From Acidiferrobacteraceae bacterium (GTDB lineage Bacteria; Pseudomonadota; Gammaproteobacteria; Acidiferrobacterales; Acidiferrobacteraceae): a stretch of DNA of 9,375 nt. Position 1 is the first letter of the stretch. Each line of letters opens with the position of its first letter. Location of the stretch: the NCBI GenBank assembly GCA_027343725.1, contig DAHWKH010000190.1, positions 1-9,375 on the forward strand, written 5' to 3'. Positions 1 through 6,566 of the stretch are shown in pieces. The notes under the pieces are model-generated. The model ran no database searches. It was given only the letters and a program-made list of their open reading frames with translations, and was not told where the DNA came from. A program made the translations under genes and the position numbers.

Positions 1-9
1 CCGAGTCGA

Positions 10-1419
10 TTGCGTTTCTGGGCGTGCCTCGCAGCGGCGCTGTGGCTGCCCGTGTCGGCCTCGGGGGCGCGCCTGCCGGCGGCCCTCGAGCATCTCTTCG
101 CGCGCGAGCACGTCCCCTTGAAAGGCGTCAGTATCTATCTGCGCCGGATCCATGCGCCTCACCCGCTTTTGAGCTACGCAGCGCACGTCCCGCGCAATCC
201 CGCGTCGGTGATGAAGCTCGTGACCGCCCTCGTCGGCCTGCAGACACTCGGCCCGGCCTTTACGTGGTCCACGGCGGCCTACGCGCGCGCGCCGGTGCGA
301 AACGGCGTCCTGCGCGGGAATCTCTATATTCGCGGCGAGGGCGATCCCTATCTGATCACCAAGTCATTTTGGAATCTTCTCCACGGATTGCGGCGCTTGG
401 GGATCCATCGGATCGCGGGCAACCTCGTCATCGATCAGCACTATTTGCGCTCACCGGTCGCGGCCCGCGGGGCATTCGACGGACTCCGCGATCGCACTTA
501 TAATGTGCGCCCGCAGGCCCTGCTCGTGAACTTCCAGGCGGTGGATTTCCGGTTCGTGCCCGGACGCGAACGGGTGCGGGTGATCCCGGACCCGGACCCG
601 ACGACGCTTTCGGTCGTGAACCGGCTGCGGCTCGCGGGCGGCGCGTGCGGGGACTGGCGCGCGCACGTGCACCTGCGCCTGCGGCACGGCGCGCACGGGA
701 ACACGGCGCGTTTTTCCGGGCGCTATCCGCGCGCCTGCGGGGTGCAGCATCTCTACCGGGTGACCGATGATAATCGGCGTTACCTGTTCGGCGTGTTCCA
801 GGAACTCTGGCGCGAGCAGGGCGGGACGTTTCGCGGGCACCTGGAGATGGGGCGCAGGCCCGCGCATGCGCGGCTCTTGTATGCGGTCCATTCGCGCCCG
901 TTCGCGGATGTCCTGCGGAGTATCGACAAGTACAGCAACAACGTCATGGGGCGGTTGCTGGTCATGACGCTCGGGGCGCGGGAGAAAGGGCTGCCCGGGA
1001 CCACGGCCAAGGGGCTTGCGGTCATCCGCACGTGGCTTTGGCGCCACCACCTGCGCATGCCGCACCTGGTGTTGAGAAACGGGGTCGGATTGTCGCATTC
1101 GGAACGCATCACGGCGGCGGAAGTGGGGCGCGTGCTCGCATACGCCTATGACAGCCGCTACATGCCCGAATACGTGTCGTCCCTGCCGGTCGCGGGCCTC
1201 GACGGCACGCTGCGTTACCGCTTTCTCGGCAGCCCGGTCGTCGGCCATCTGCACGCGAAGACCGGGACGCTCGATGGGGTCTACACGCTCGCCGGGTATT
1301 TGCAGCATGGCCGGCGGCGGTACATCGTCGTGGTGTTGGAGAACTATCCGGGGGCCGATACGGAAGCGGGATTCCGGGCGGCGGACGGGGTCGTGAAATG
1401 GCTCTACGCCCGCAAGTGA
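10..1419 (+). CDS. dacB: D-alanyl-D-alanine carboxypeptidase / endopeptidase (PBP4 type, peptidase family S13)
   Basis: Periplasmic penicillin-binding protein that trims or cleaves D-Ala-containing peptide cross-links of peptidoglycan. From the TTG at 10 the protein is 469 aa, close to the usual family length of about 480. The three active-site motifs of the serine D,D-peptidases are present in order: SVMK with nucleophile Ser66 and Lys69, SNN at 309-311, and KTG at 417-419 (HAKTGTLDG). The long span between the first two motifs fits the extra inserted domains of S13 enzymes. Residues 1-20 form a signal peptide: one Arg, a hydrophobic stretch, then a small-residue cleavage site near ASG-A. 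The frame stays open to the window edge (codons CCG AGT CGA before the TTG), and no convincing ribosome binding site is visible, so the true start may lie just upstream and the gene may be 5'-incomplete here. gltA follows after 11 nt, so co-transcription is possible. Family assignment is firm; the start is not. Confidence 0.93.
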   Translation: MRFWACLAAALWLPVSASGARLPAALEHLFAREHVPLKGVSIYLRRIHAPHPLLSYAAHVPRNPASVMKLVTALVGLQTLGPAFTWSTAAYARAPVRNGVLRGNLYIRGEGDPYLITKSFWNLLHGLRRLGIHRIAGNLVIDQHYLRSPVAARGAFDGLRDRTYNVRPQALLVNFQAVDFRFVPGRERVRVIPDPDPTTLSVVNRLRLAGGACGDWRAHVHLRLRHGAHGNTARFSGRYPRACGVQHLYRVTDDNRRYLFGVFQELWREQGGTFRGHLEMGRRPAHARLLYAVHSRPFADVLRSIDKYSNNVMGRLLVMTLGAREKGLPGTTAKGLAVIRTWLWRHHLRMPHLVLRNGVGLSHSERITAAEVGRVLAYAYDSRYMPEYVSSLPVAGLDGTLRYRFLGSPVVGHLHAKTGTLDGVYTLAGYLQHGRRRYIVVVLENYPGADTEAGFRAADGVVKWLYARK

Positions 1420-1424
1420 GGAGG
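1418..1424 (+). promoter_or_regulatory. ribosome binding site that fixes the gltA start
   Basis: GAGGAGG overlaps the dacB stop codon (TGA, 1417-1419) and stands 6 nt before GTG 1431. It decides for GTG over the upstream ATG 1398 and suggests that gltA can be translated from a dacB read-through transcript. Confidence 0.8.
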
Positions 1425-1430
1425 GGGGTT

Positions 1431-2723
1431 GTGACCAAATACGTCAACGCGGTCATCAATGACGAGTCCGGCGAGGGCGGATTGCCCGTGCTCGAGGGGA
1501 CCCTCGGGCCGCAAGCCGTCGACATCCAGAGCCTGTACTCGCGTCACGGGCTCCTGGCCTACGATCCGGGCTATCGCTCGACCGCCTCATGCAAGAGTGC
1601 CATCACCTTCGTCGACGGCGACGCGGGGATCCTCGCTTACCGGGGTTATCCGATCGAGCAGCTGGCCGCGCGCAGCCATTTTCTGGAGGTCGCCTACCTC
1701 CTGATGTTCGGGGAGCTGCCCTCGGCGCGCGAGGCCGAGGGCTTCCGCGAGGCCGTCTGCCAGCACAACCTGCTGCACGAACAGGTCATCAGCTTCTACC
1801 GCGGATTTCGCCGCGACGCGCATCCCATGGCCATCATGGTCGGCGTCGTGGGGGCCTTGTCGGCGTTTTATCACGACGACATGGACATCCGCGATCCGGA
1901 ACAGCGCATCAACGCGGCCATCCGACTGGTGGCGAAGATGCCGACGATCGCCGCCGCGAGCTATACCTACAGCACCGGTCGGCCCCTGCGCTATCCGCGC
2001 AACGAATACGATTACGCGGCGAATTTCATGCAAATGCTGTTTGGCATGCCCAATCGCGATTTCGTGCTCGACCCGGTGCAGGCGCGGGCGATGGACTGCA
2101 TCCTGATTCTGCACGCCGATCACGAGCAGAACGCCTCGACCTCCACGGTGCGCATGGCCGCCTCGTCGGGCGCCAATCCGTTCGCCTGCATCGCGGCCGG
2201 CATCGCGAGCCTGTGGGGCCCGGCGCACGGCGGGGCCAACGAGGAAGTGGTGAAGATGTTGAGCGAGATCGGCTCGCCGGAGAACATCCCGCGGACCATC
2301 GCGCGCGCCAAGGACAAGGGCGACACGTTCCGTCTCATGGGCTTCGGGCACCGCGTCTACAAGAATTTCGATCCGCGCGCCAAGGTCATTCAGGCGAACG
2401 CCCGCGAGGTGCTCGGCCACCTCGGGCTCGAGAACGACCCGCTCATGGCGGTCGCCTTGGAGCTCGAGGCGATCGCCTTGAAAGACGAGTACTTCATCGA
2501 GCGCAAGCTGTACCCGAACGTCGATTTCTATTCGGGCCTGCTGCTGCGCGCGATGGGGATCCCGACCAAGATGTTCACCGCCGTGTTCGCGGTGGCGCGC
2601 ACCGCGGGCTGGGTGAGCCAGTGGCTCGAACTCCACAACGACGCCACCCACGGTATCGACCGCCCGCGCCAGTTGTACGTGGGCGAGACCTTGCGCGACT
2701 ACCCGCGCGATCGGCGGGGCTAG
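1431..2723 (+). CDS. gltA: citrate synthase (type II, bacterial hexameric class)
   Basis: Condenses oxaloacetate and acetyl-CoA to citrate, the first step of the TCA cycle, in the cytoplasm. I chose the GTG at 1431 because a strong Shine-Dalgarno sequence, GAGGAGG at 1418-1424, sits 6 nt upstream. The resulting 430 aa match the E. coli enzyme (427 aa) closely. An in-frame ATG at 1398 would add 11 residues but lies inside dacB with no such site. Catalytic residues are visible: His266 in GPAHGGAN, His307 in GFGHRVYKNFDPR (the family signature) and Asp365 in YPNVDFYSG. The conserved LHADHEQNAST stretch at about 228-238 is also intact. The long N-terminal region before the first helices is typical of the NADH-sensitive Gram-negative type; allosteric behaviour is an inference. 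The gene follows dacB after 11 nt and ends convergently against the DAHP synthase gene with overlapping stop codons and no terminator between them. Confidence 0.97.
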   Translation: MTKYVNAVINDESGEGGLPVLEGTLGPQAVDIQSLYSRHGLLAYDPGYRSTASCKSAITFVDGDAGILAYRGYPIEQLAARSHFLEVAYLLMFGELPSAREAEGFREAVCQHNLLHEQVISFYRGFRRDAHPMAIMVGVVGALSAFYHDDMDIRDPEQRINAAIRLVAKMPTIAAASYTYSTGRPLRYPRNEYDYAANFMQMLFGMPNRDFVLDPVQARAMDCILILHADHEQNASTSTVRMAASSGANPFACIAAGIASLWGPAHGGANEEVVKMLSEIGSPENIPRTIARAKDKGDTFRLMGFGHRVYKNFDPRAKVIQANAREVLGHLGLENDPLMAVALELEAIALKDEYFIERKLYPNVDFYSGLLLRAMGIPTKMFTAVFAVARTAGWVSQWLELHNDATHGIDRPRQLYVGETLRDYPRDRRG

Positions 2724-3859
2724 GAGGCGGCCTTCGCGCGCCCCTCGAGCGCGAAGCGCGCGGCGGCGGCGACGCGCTGCAGATAGGCCTCGCGGGCGAT
2801 CTGTACATCCTCGAGGAAGTAGGGGAGCTCGGACAGCAGCAGCGCCTGGGGCCCGTCGACGAGCGCCTTCTGCGGCGCCGGGTGGAAGTCGACGAGCACC
2901 ATGTTGGCGCCCGCCACCACCGCTTGCGCGGTCACGTGCTGGATGTCGAGGATCCCGTCGGGACCCCGGTCACGCGAGCCCACGGAATGCGAGGGATCGA
3001 TGCACACCGGCATGCGCGTCAGGCGCTTCACGACCGGCACGTGCGCGAAGTCCACGAAGTTGCGGTGCGGGTCGCCCATGTTCGTCTTCATGCCGCGCAG
3101 ACCGAAAATGACGTTGCGGTTGCCTTCGCTCGCGATGTACTCGGCGGCGTTCAGGGACTCCTCGAGCGTGATGCCGAAGCCGCGCTTCAGCAGGACCGGG
3201 AACTCGTGCTGGCGTCCGACGATCTTCAGGAGCTCGAAATTCTGGGTATTGCGCGTCCCGATCTGCAGCATGACGCCGGTCGGTGAGCCGGAGATCCGCA
3301 GGGCGTCGCGGATCTCGTCGAGATGCGAGTCGTGGGTGATCTCCATGGCGATCACGCGGATGCCGTGCTTCCCGGCGAGCTCGAAGACCCACGGCAGGCA
3401 GGACGCCCCGTGCCCCTGAAAGGAGTAGGGGTTGGTGCGCGGTTTGTAGGCGCCCATGCGCGTGCAGACCTGGCCGTTGGCCGCGAGCGCCTTCATCATC
3501 TCCTCGACGTGCTTGGGGTTATCGACCGCGCACAGCCCGGCGAACACGTTCAGGGTGTCCTGGGCAAAGCGCACGCCGTTGTACTCGAAGCCCGTCGGGC
3601 GCTGGTCATCGTGGTGGCGGCCGAGCACCCGGTACTCCTCCTCGATGCGCACGACCCGCTCGACGCCCGGCAGCGTCTCGATCTCGGCCTTGTCGAGCGC
3701 GCTCGTATCCCCGATCAGATAGACCTCGGTGAGCGTCATGAGGGCGCCCACCTCTTCATGCACGCGCACACTGATGCCGGGTTTTTGGTCCAAAAAGGCC
3801 ATCAGCTCCTGAAAGGCCGGGCTCGACTTCGTGACGTGCGATTTGAGTACGATGATCAT
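2720..3859 (-). CDS. aroF: 3-deoxy-7-phosphoheptulonate (DAHP) synthase, type I beta with N-terminal ferredoxin-like domain, divergent active-site motifs
   Basis: Condenses phosphoenolpyruvate and erythrose 4-phosphate to DAHP, the first step of the shikimate pathway. The 379-aa protein starts MIIVLKSHVT, and residues 1 to about 75 look like the small regulatory domain fused to the barrel in Thermotoga-like enzymes. Barrel motifs in order: GLC with Cys110, RMGAYKPRTNPYSFQG (134-149; Arg134, Lys139), IGTRNTQNFELL (Arg203), LLKRG (Lys225), LRG (Arg255), IDPSHSVG (His291), VDFHP (Asp324) and DGPQAL (Asp336). By family knowledge the metal ligands are Cys, His, Glu and Asp; here Asp324 stands where Glu is usual, and GLC replaces GPC. 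The start ATG has an AAGGA site 6 nt upstream. It is divergent from the cold-shock gene and convergent with gltA. A closely related aldolase with altered substrate use cannot be excluded, but the phosphate-binding residues are kept, so DAHP synthase is by far the best call. Confidence 0.88.
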   Translation of the reverse strand: MIIVLKSHVTKSSPAFQELMAFLDQKPGISVRVHEEVGALMTLTEVYLIGDTSALDKAEIETLPGVERVVRIEEEYRVLGRHHDDQRPTGFEYNGVRFAQDTLNVFAGLCAVDNPKHVEEMMKALAANGQVCTRMGAYKPRTNPYSFQGHGASCLPWVFELAGKHGIRVIAMEITHDSHLDEIRDALRISGSPTGVMLQIGTRNTQNFELLKIVGRQHEFPVLLKRGFGITLEESLNAAEYIASEGNRNVIFGLRGMKTNMGDPHRNFVDFAHVPVVKRLTRMPVCIDPSHSVGSRDRGPDGILDIQHVTAQAVVAGANMVLVDFHPAPQKALVDGPQALLLSELPYFLEDVQIAREAYLQRVAAAARFALEGRAKAAS

Positions 3860-3872
3860 GCGGAGTCCTTGG

Positions 3873-3890
3873 GGCGCCCTCTCCGGCGCC
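3873..3890 (-). promoter_or_regulatory. leader hairpin with GGA in the loop, upstream of the DAHP synthase start
   Basis: On the minus strand GGCGCC (3890-3885) and GGCGCC (3878-3873) can pair around the loop GGAGAG. A second GGA lies in the Shine-Dalgarno sequence AAGGA (3870-3866), 16 nt downstream. The layout resembles a CsrA/RsmA-type translational control site. The structure is plain in the sequence; regulation is an inference. Confidence 0.4.
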
Positions 3891-3895
3891 CGCGC

Positions 3896-3904
3896 ATTCT
3901 AACA
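3896..3904 (-). promoter_or_regulatory. extended -10 promoter candidate for the DAHP synthase gene
   Basis: Read on the minus strand this is TGTTAGAAT: a TAGAAT hexamer (5 of 6 to TATAAT) preceded by the TGn extension. The -35 region at 17 nt spacing is poor (TGAACG, 3919-3924), as is common for extended -10 promoters. Transcription would start near 3889, about 30 nt before the ATG. Confidence 0.5.
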
Positions 3905-4014
3905 AAGTTGGGCTCTTGCGTTCACCCCTGCGCCGGTGGCGGGGCGCGCGATCCCGCCATATGGGCGGCCGGCGGGGGCCCTTGAGGGCGAGATGTTGAC
4001 GGAAGGACTAAGGA

Positions 4015-4043
4015 TTGTCAGCGGACTGGGCTTCACGTAGGAT
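4015..4043 (+). promoter_or_regulatory. sigma70-type promoter candidate for the cold-shock gene
   Basis: TTGTCA (4015-4020, 5 of 6 to the -35 consensus) and TAGGAT (4038-4043, 4 of 6 to the -10) are separated by exactly 17 nt. Transcription would start near 4050 and give a leader of about 107 nt before the ATG at 4157. Long leaders are a hallmark of cspA-type mRNAs. Confidence 0.5.
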
Positions 4044-4117
4044 GGATCGCGCCCAGATAGGATGGGACGGCAAGCCGCGGCGCCCGCAAGGCCCGAGGCG
4101 CAATAAGATCAATAAGG

Positions 4118-4133
4118 CGGGTCGTGAGACCCG
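4118..4133 (+). promoter_or_regulatory. GNRA-capped hairpin in the cold-shock mRNA leader
   Basis: CGGGTC (4118-4123) and GACCCG (4128-4133) form a 6-bp stem closed by the tetraloop GTGA (GNRA class in RNA). It ends 11 nt before the AAGAGG ribosome binding site. An inference is that it takes part in temperature-dependent folding of the leader. Confidence 0.4.
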
Positions 4134-4156
4134 GGAGTCATGACAAGAGGTTCTCT

Positions 4157-4360
4157 ATGCAGACCGGTACCGTGAAGTGGTTTAACGAAGCGAAGGGTTT
4201 CGGCTTTATCACGCCAAGCGATGGCAGCGCGGACGTGTTCGTCCATTTTTCGACTATTGAAGGAGACGGATTCCGTACGCTCGCCGAAGGCCAACGCGTC
4301 GAATTCGAATCGACACGCGGACCGAAAGGCATGCAGGCCGCGCGCGTCATTCCGCGCTAG
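4157..4360 (+). CDS. cold-shock domain protein (CspA family)
   Basis: A 67-aa single-domain nucleic-acid-binding protein of the CspA family, which act as RNA chaperones or transcription antiterminators. It shows the full cold-shock fold pattern: GTVKWFNEAKGFGFI (residues 4-18, containing the RNP1-type KGFGFI) and DVFVHFS (RNP2-type VFVHF at 27-31). Trp8, Phe9, Phe15, Phe17, Phe28, His30, Phe31 and Phe39 occupy the usual positions of the nucleic-acid-binding surface. The ATG at 4157 is preceded by AAGAGG 6 nt upstream and begins exactly where the family begins; an in-frame GTG at 4124 would fall in the leader hairpin and is rejected. The gene stands alone, with its own promoter candidate, a structured leader and a strong terminator 12 nt after the stop. 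Whether it is cold-induced or constitutive (cspA- versus cspE-like) cannot be told from the sequence. Confidence 0.97.
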   Translation: MQTGTVKWFNEAKGFGFITPSDGSADVFVHFSTIEGDGFRTLAEGQRVEFESTRGPKGMQAARVIPR

Positions 4361-4372
4361 CCGGTCTACGGC

Positions 4373-4402
4373 AAAAAGCCCCGCCTGCGCGGGGCTTTTT
4401 TT
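4373..4402 (+). terminator. strong bidirectional rho-independent terminator
   Basis: AAAAAGCCCCGC (4373-4384) pairs perfectly with GCGGGGCTTTTT (4389-4400) around the 4-nt loop CTGC, and seven T residues follow the G/C stem on the plus strand. It lies 12 nt after the cold-shock stop codon. The A-tract on the left arm gives a five-U tail on the minus strand, so the same hairpin can also end the convergent esterase-aguA-aguB-methyltransferase operon, whose last stop codon is at 4438. Confidence 0.93.
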
Positions 4403-4437
4403 ATGTCCGCGGCCCCGCCTGGCCCTGCGGGCGGCGC

Positions 4438-5694
4438 TCAGGCGGCGTCCCGGCGTTCCAGGACCTGGGCGAAAAACCCATCGGTTGCGTGGATGTGGGG
4501 CCAGAGCCTGAGGGCCTCGCCCTCTCCGGGCGGCAGCCGGATCTGCAGGCGTTCGAGGATCGGGGCGACGGGCCGGACGGTAAAGCGCGGATCGCCGGCG
4601 AGAAAGGCCTGGACCACGTCCTCGTTCTCCTCGGCGAGCAGGCTGCAGGTGGCATAGACGAGGCGACCCCCGGGCCGCACCAGGCGCGCCGCTTGGGTCA
4701 GGATGGCGAGCGCCTGGCGGGCGAGATCGGCGACACGCGGCTCGCTCAGGCGCCAGGTGATGTCGGGGCTGCGGCGCAGCGTGCCGCTGCCGCTGCAGGG
4801 CGCATCGACGAGCACCCGGTCGACCTTGTTCGCGAGCCGCGCAAGCGACCCATCGTCGCCGGTCAGGGCCTGGATGCGCACGTTGTCGAGGCCCGCGCGC
4901 CGGACGCGCTCTCGCAGGCGCGTCAGGCGCTTTAAGGAAGTGTCGCAGGCGTACAGGCTCCCGTGGTTGCGCATCAAGGCCCCCAGGTGCAGGGTCTTGC
5001 CGCCGGCGCCGGCGCAATAATCGACCACGGTGTCTCGCCGCCCGGGCTCCAGGAGCGGGGCGATCAACTGGCTGCCCTCGTCTTGGACCTCGAAGTGCCC
5101 CGCCTGAAAGGCCGCGGTCCGAAACAGTGGGGCGCGCAGCGACCGGCGCAGGCCCACGGGTGACCAGGGTGTCGCGGTGAGCGTGTGGCCGTCCGCGGCC
5201 AGGGCGGCGCGCAGGCCCTCGCGATCGATCTTCAGGGTGTTGACGCGCACATCCAGGGGTGCGGGTTCCCCCAGGGCCGCGACCAGGGCCGCAAGCTCCG
5301 CCGGTGCCAGGCGCGCGCTCAAACGGTCATAGAGCCAGTCCGGGAGGCTCGCCGCGACCGCCGGCGGCCATGAGGAGAGCGGGGCCCGGGCTCGGCGGAT
5401 GAGCGCGTCGTCGTGTGGGAGCGCGAGTGTCGCGAGCGCGCGCGACGAGTAGCCCGCGCGCGCAAGATAGGCGGCGATCACCGCCCGAGGATCATCGTTT
5501 GCGGCGATCTGTGCCAGCAATCGGTAGCGGCGCAGGCAGCCATAGGCGGTCTCGGCGATGGCGCCGCGCGCGCGTGCGCCGAGGGCCGGATGCGCCCGGA
5601 AGAATCGATCCATGATGGCATCAGCCGCGCCGGCTTCGGCGAGGATGCGCGCCAGGAGTTCGGCGCTGGCAGACGCGATGCCGCGGGTGATCAA
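4438..5694 (-). CDS. RsmB/NOP-family rRNA (cytosine-C5)-methyltransferase
   Basis: SAM-dependent enzyme that makes 5-methylcytosine in RNA, most likely 16S rRNA. From the TTG at 5694 it has 418 aa, near the 429 aa of E. coli RsmB. Residues 1 to about 140 form a helical N-terminal region with HPALGARARGAIAE, typical of proteobacterial RsmB/NOP relatives but not clearly NusB-like. The methyltransferase domain follows: GHFEVQDEGSQLIAPLL (199-215), SAM motif I VDYCAGAGGKT (224-234), motif IV DAPCSGSGTLRRSPDI with Cys300, and motif VI VYATCS with Cys350. Both cysteines used by this fold, nucleophile and release, are present. The TTG overlaps the aguB stop (TTGA), which points to translational coupling; an in-frame ATG at 5613 would remove the first helix and is less likely. 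It is the last gene of the operon. Calling it RsmB itself rather than a paralogue is uncertain, so no symbol is given. Confidence 0.88.
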   Translation of the reverse strand: MITRGIASASAELLARILAEAGAADAIMDRFFRAHPALGARARGAIAETAYGCLRRYRLLAQIAANDDPRAVIAAYLARAGYSSRALATLALPHDDALIRRARAPLSSWPPAVAASLPDWLYDRLSARLAPAELAALVAALGEPAPLDVRVNTLKIDREGLRAALAADGHTLTATPWSPVGLRRSLRAPLFRTAAFQAGHFEVQDEGSQLIAPLLEPGRRDTVVDYCAGAGGKTLHLGALMRNHGSLYACDTSLKRLTRLRERVRRAGLDNVRIQALTGDDGSLARLANKVDRVLVDAPCSGSGTLRRSPDITWRLSEPRVADLARQALAILTQAARLVRPGGRLVYATCSLLAEENEDVVQAFLAGDPRFTVRPVAPILERLQIRLPPGEGEALRLWPHIHATDGFFAQVLERRDAA

Positions 5695-6566
5695 TCGCGA
5701 AAGCGCTTCAAAAGATCGGAATAGGCGTCGATGCGCCGGTCGCGCAGAAAGGGCCAGGTCTGGCGGACGCGTTCGGTGTGCGCGCGATCGAGGGTCGCCA
5801 TGAGGACCGTGGGCTCGGCCTCGCCGCGCGCGAGCCATTCGCCTTGCGGGCCGCAGATGAAGCTCCCGCCCCAGAAGGCGATCCCCGCGGTCGCGCCGGT
5901 GGGATCGGGCTCGTGCCCGCAGCGGTTGGCGACCAGCACCGGCAGGCCGTTGGCCACCGCATGCCCGCGCTGGACGAGTTCCCAAGCGGCCTTTTGGCGC
6001 GCCTGCTCCTCCGCGGGGTCACGGGGATCGTAACCGATCGCCGTCGGGTAGAGCAGCATGTCAGCACCCGCGAGCGCCATCAGGCGGGCCGCCTCCGGGT
6101 ACCATTGGTCCCAACAGACGAGCACGCCGAGGCGCCCGACGCTCGTGGTGATCGGGACGAAGCCGAGGTCGCCGGGTGTGAAGTAGTACTTTTCATAAAA
6201 GCCCGGGTCGTCGGGGATGTGCATCTTGCGATAGCAGCCGGCGAGCCTTCCGTCGGTCTCGAGCACGATGGCGGTGTTGTGATAAAGGCCCGCGGCGCGG
6301 CGCTCGAACACCGACCCGACGATGACCAAGCCATGGCGGGCCGCGAGCGCGCCCAGGCGCTCGCTCGTGGGACCCGGAACGGGCTCGGCCTGGGCGAACG
6401 CCGCCTGGTCCTCGCTCTGGCAAAAATACGCGCCGAGCGGCAATTCCGGTAACAGCACGAGTTGCGCGCCGTTTCGCGCAGCCTCGTCGAGCGCGTGCTC
6501 GATGCGCTCCCAGACGCGCGCGCGCTCGGCGTGCGCTGCGTGCTGCACGAGGGCTACGCGGATCAC
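5691..6566 (-). CDS. aguB: N-carbamoylputrescine amidase (nitrilase superfamily)
   Basis: Hydrolyses N-carbamoylputrescine to putrescine, CO2 and ammonia, the second step of the agmatine route, in the cytoplasm. The 291-aa protein carries the nitrilase-superfamily triad: Glu41 in LPELPLG, Lys114 in YRKMHIPDDPGF and Cys151 in VLVCWDQWYPEAAR. The CWDQW(Y/F)PEAAR block and PGFYEKYYFTPGD are characteristic of the AguB branch rather than of other amidases. The GTG start at 6566 overlaps the aguA stop in GTGA, and its own stop overlaps the next gene's start in TTGA, so it is probably translated by coupling; no strong Shine-Dalgarno sequence is visible. Adjacency to agmatine deiminase independently supports the substrate. 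Length is normal for the family. Confidence 0.95.
   Translation of the reverse strand: MIRVALVQHAAHAERARVWERIEHALDEAARNGAQLVLLPELPLGAYFCQSEDQAAFAQAEPVPGPTSERLGALAARHGLVIVGSVFERRAAGLYHNTAIVLETDGRLAGCYRKMHIPDDPGFYEKYYFTPGDLGFVPITTSVGRLGVLVCWDQWYPEAARLMALAGADMLLYPTAIGYDPRDPAEEQARQKAAWELVQRGHAVANGLPVLVANRCGHEPDPTGATAGIAFWGGSFICGPQGEWLARGEAEPTVLMATLDRAHTERVRQTWPFLRDRRIDAYSDLLKRFRD

Noticed and set aside
451..1308. Minus-strand open frame inside dacB (285 codons)
   Set aside because: Antisense shadow of a well-supported gene; composition is biased to Arg, Pro and His with no recognisable domain.
1398..1430. ATG at 1398 as the gltA start
   Set aside because: It lies inside dacB without a ribosome binding site, while GTG 1431 has a strong one and gives the normal family length.
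1589..3286. Long plus-strand open frame of 565 codons across gltA and the opposite strand of the DAHP synthase gene
   Set aside because: It is a GC-rich shadow frame: the product is rich in Arg, Gly and Ala without family motifs, and both overlapped genes are unmistakable.
3953..3970. Small inverted repeat CCGCC-ATATG-GGCGG in the divergent control region
   Set aside because: Only 5 bp of GC stem in very GC-rich DNA, with no T-tract or recognisable operator; expected by chance.
4124..4156. N-terminal extension of the cold-shock protein from GTG 4124
   Set aside because: It adds 11 residues not found in the family and starts in the loop of the leader hairpin; ATG 4157 has a good ribosome binding site.
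5695..5985. Longer N terminus for the rRNA methyltransferase frame up to 5985
   Set aside because: The extra 97 codons are antisense-free but fully inside aguB in another frame and lack homology to the family; the overlap start at 5694 fits family length.
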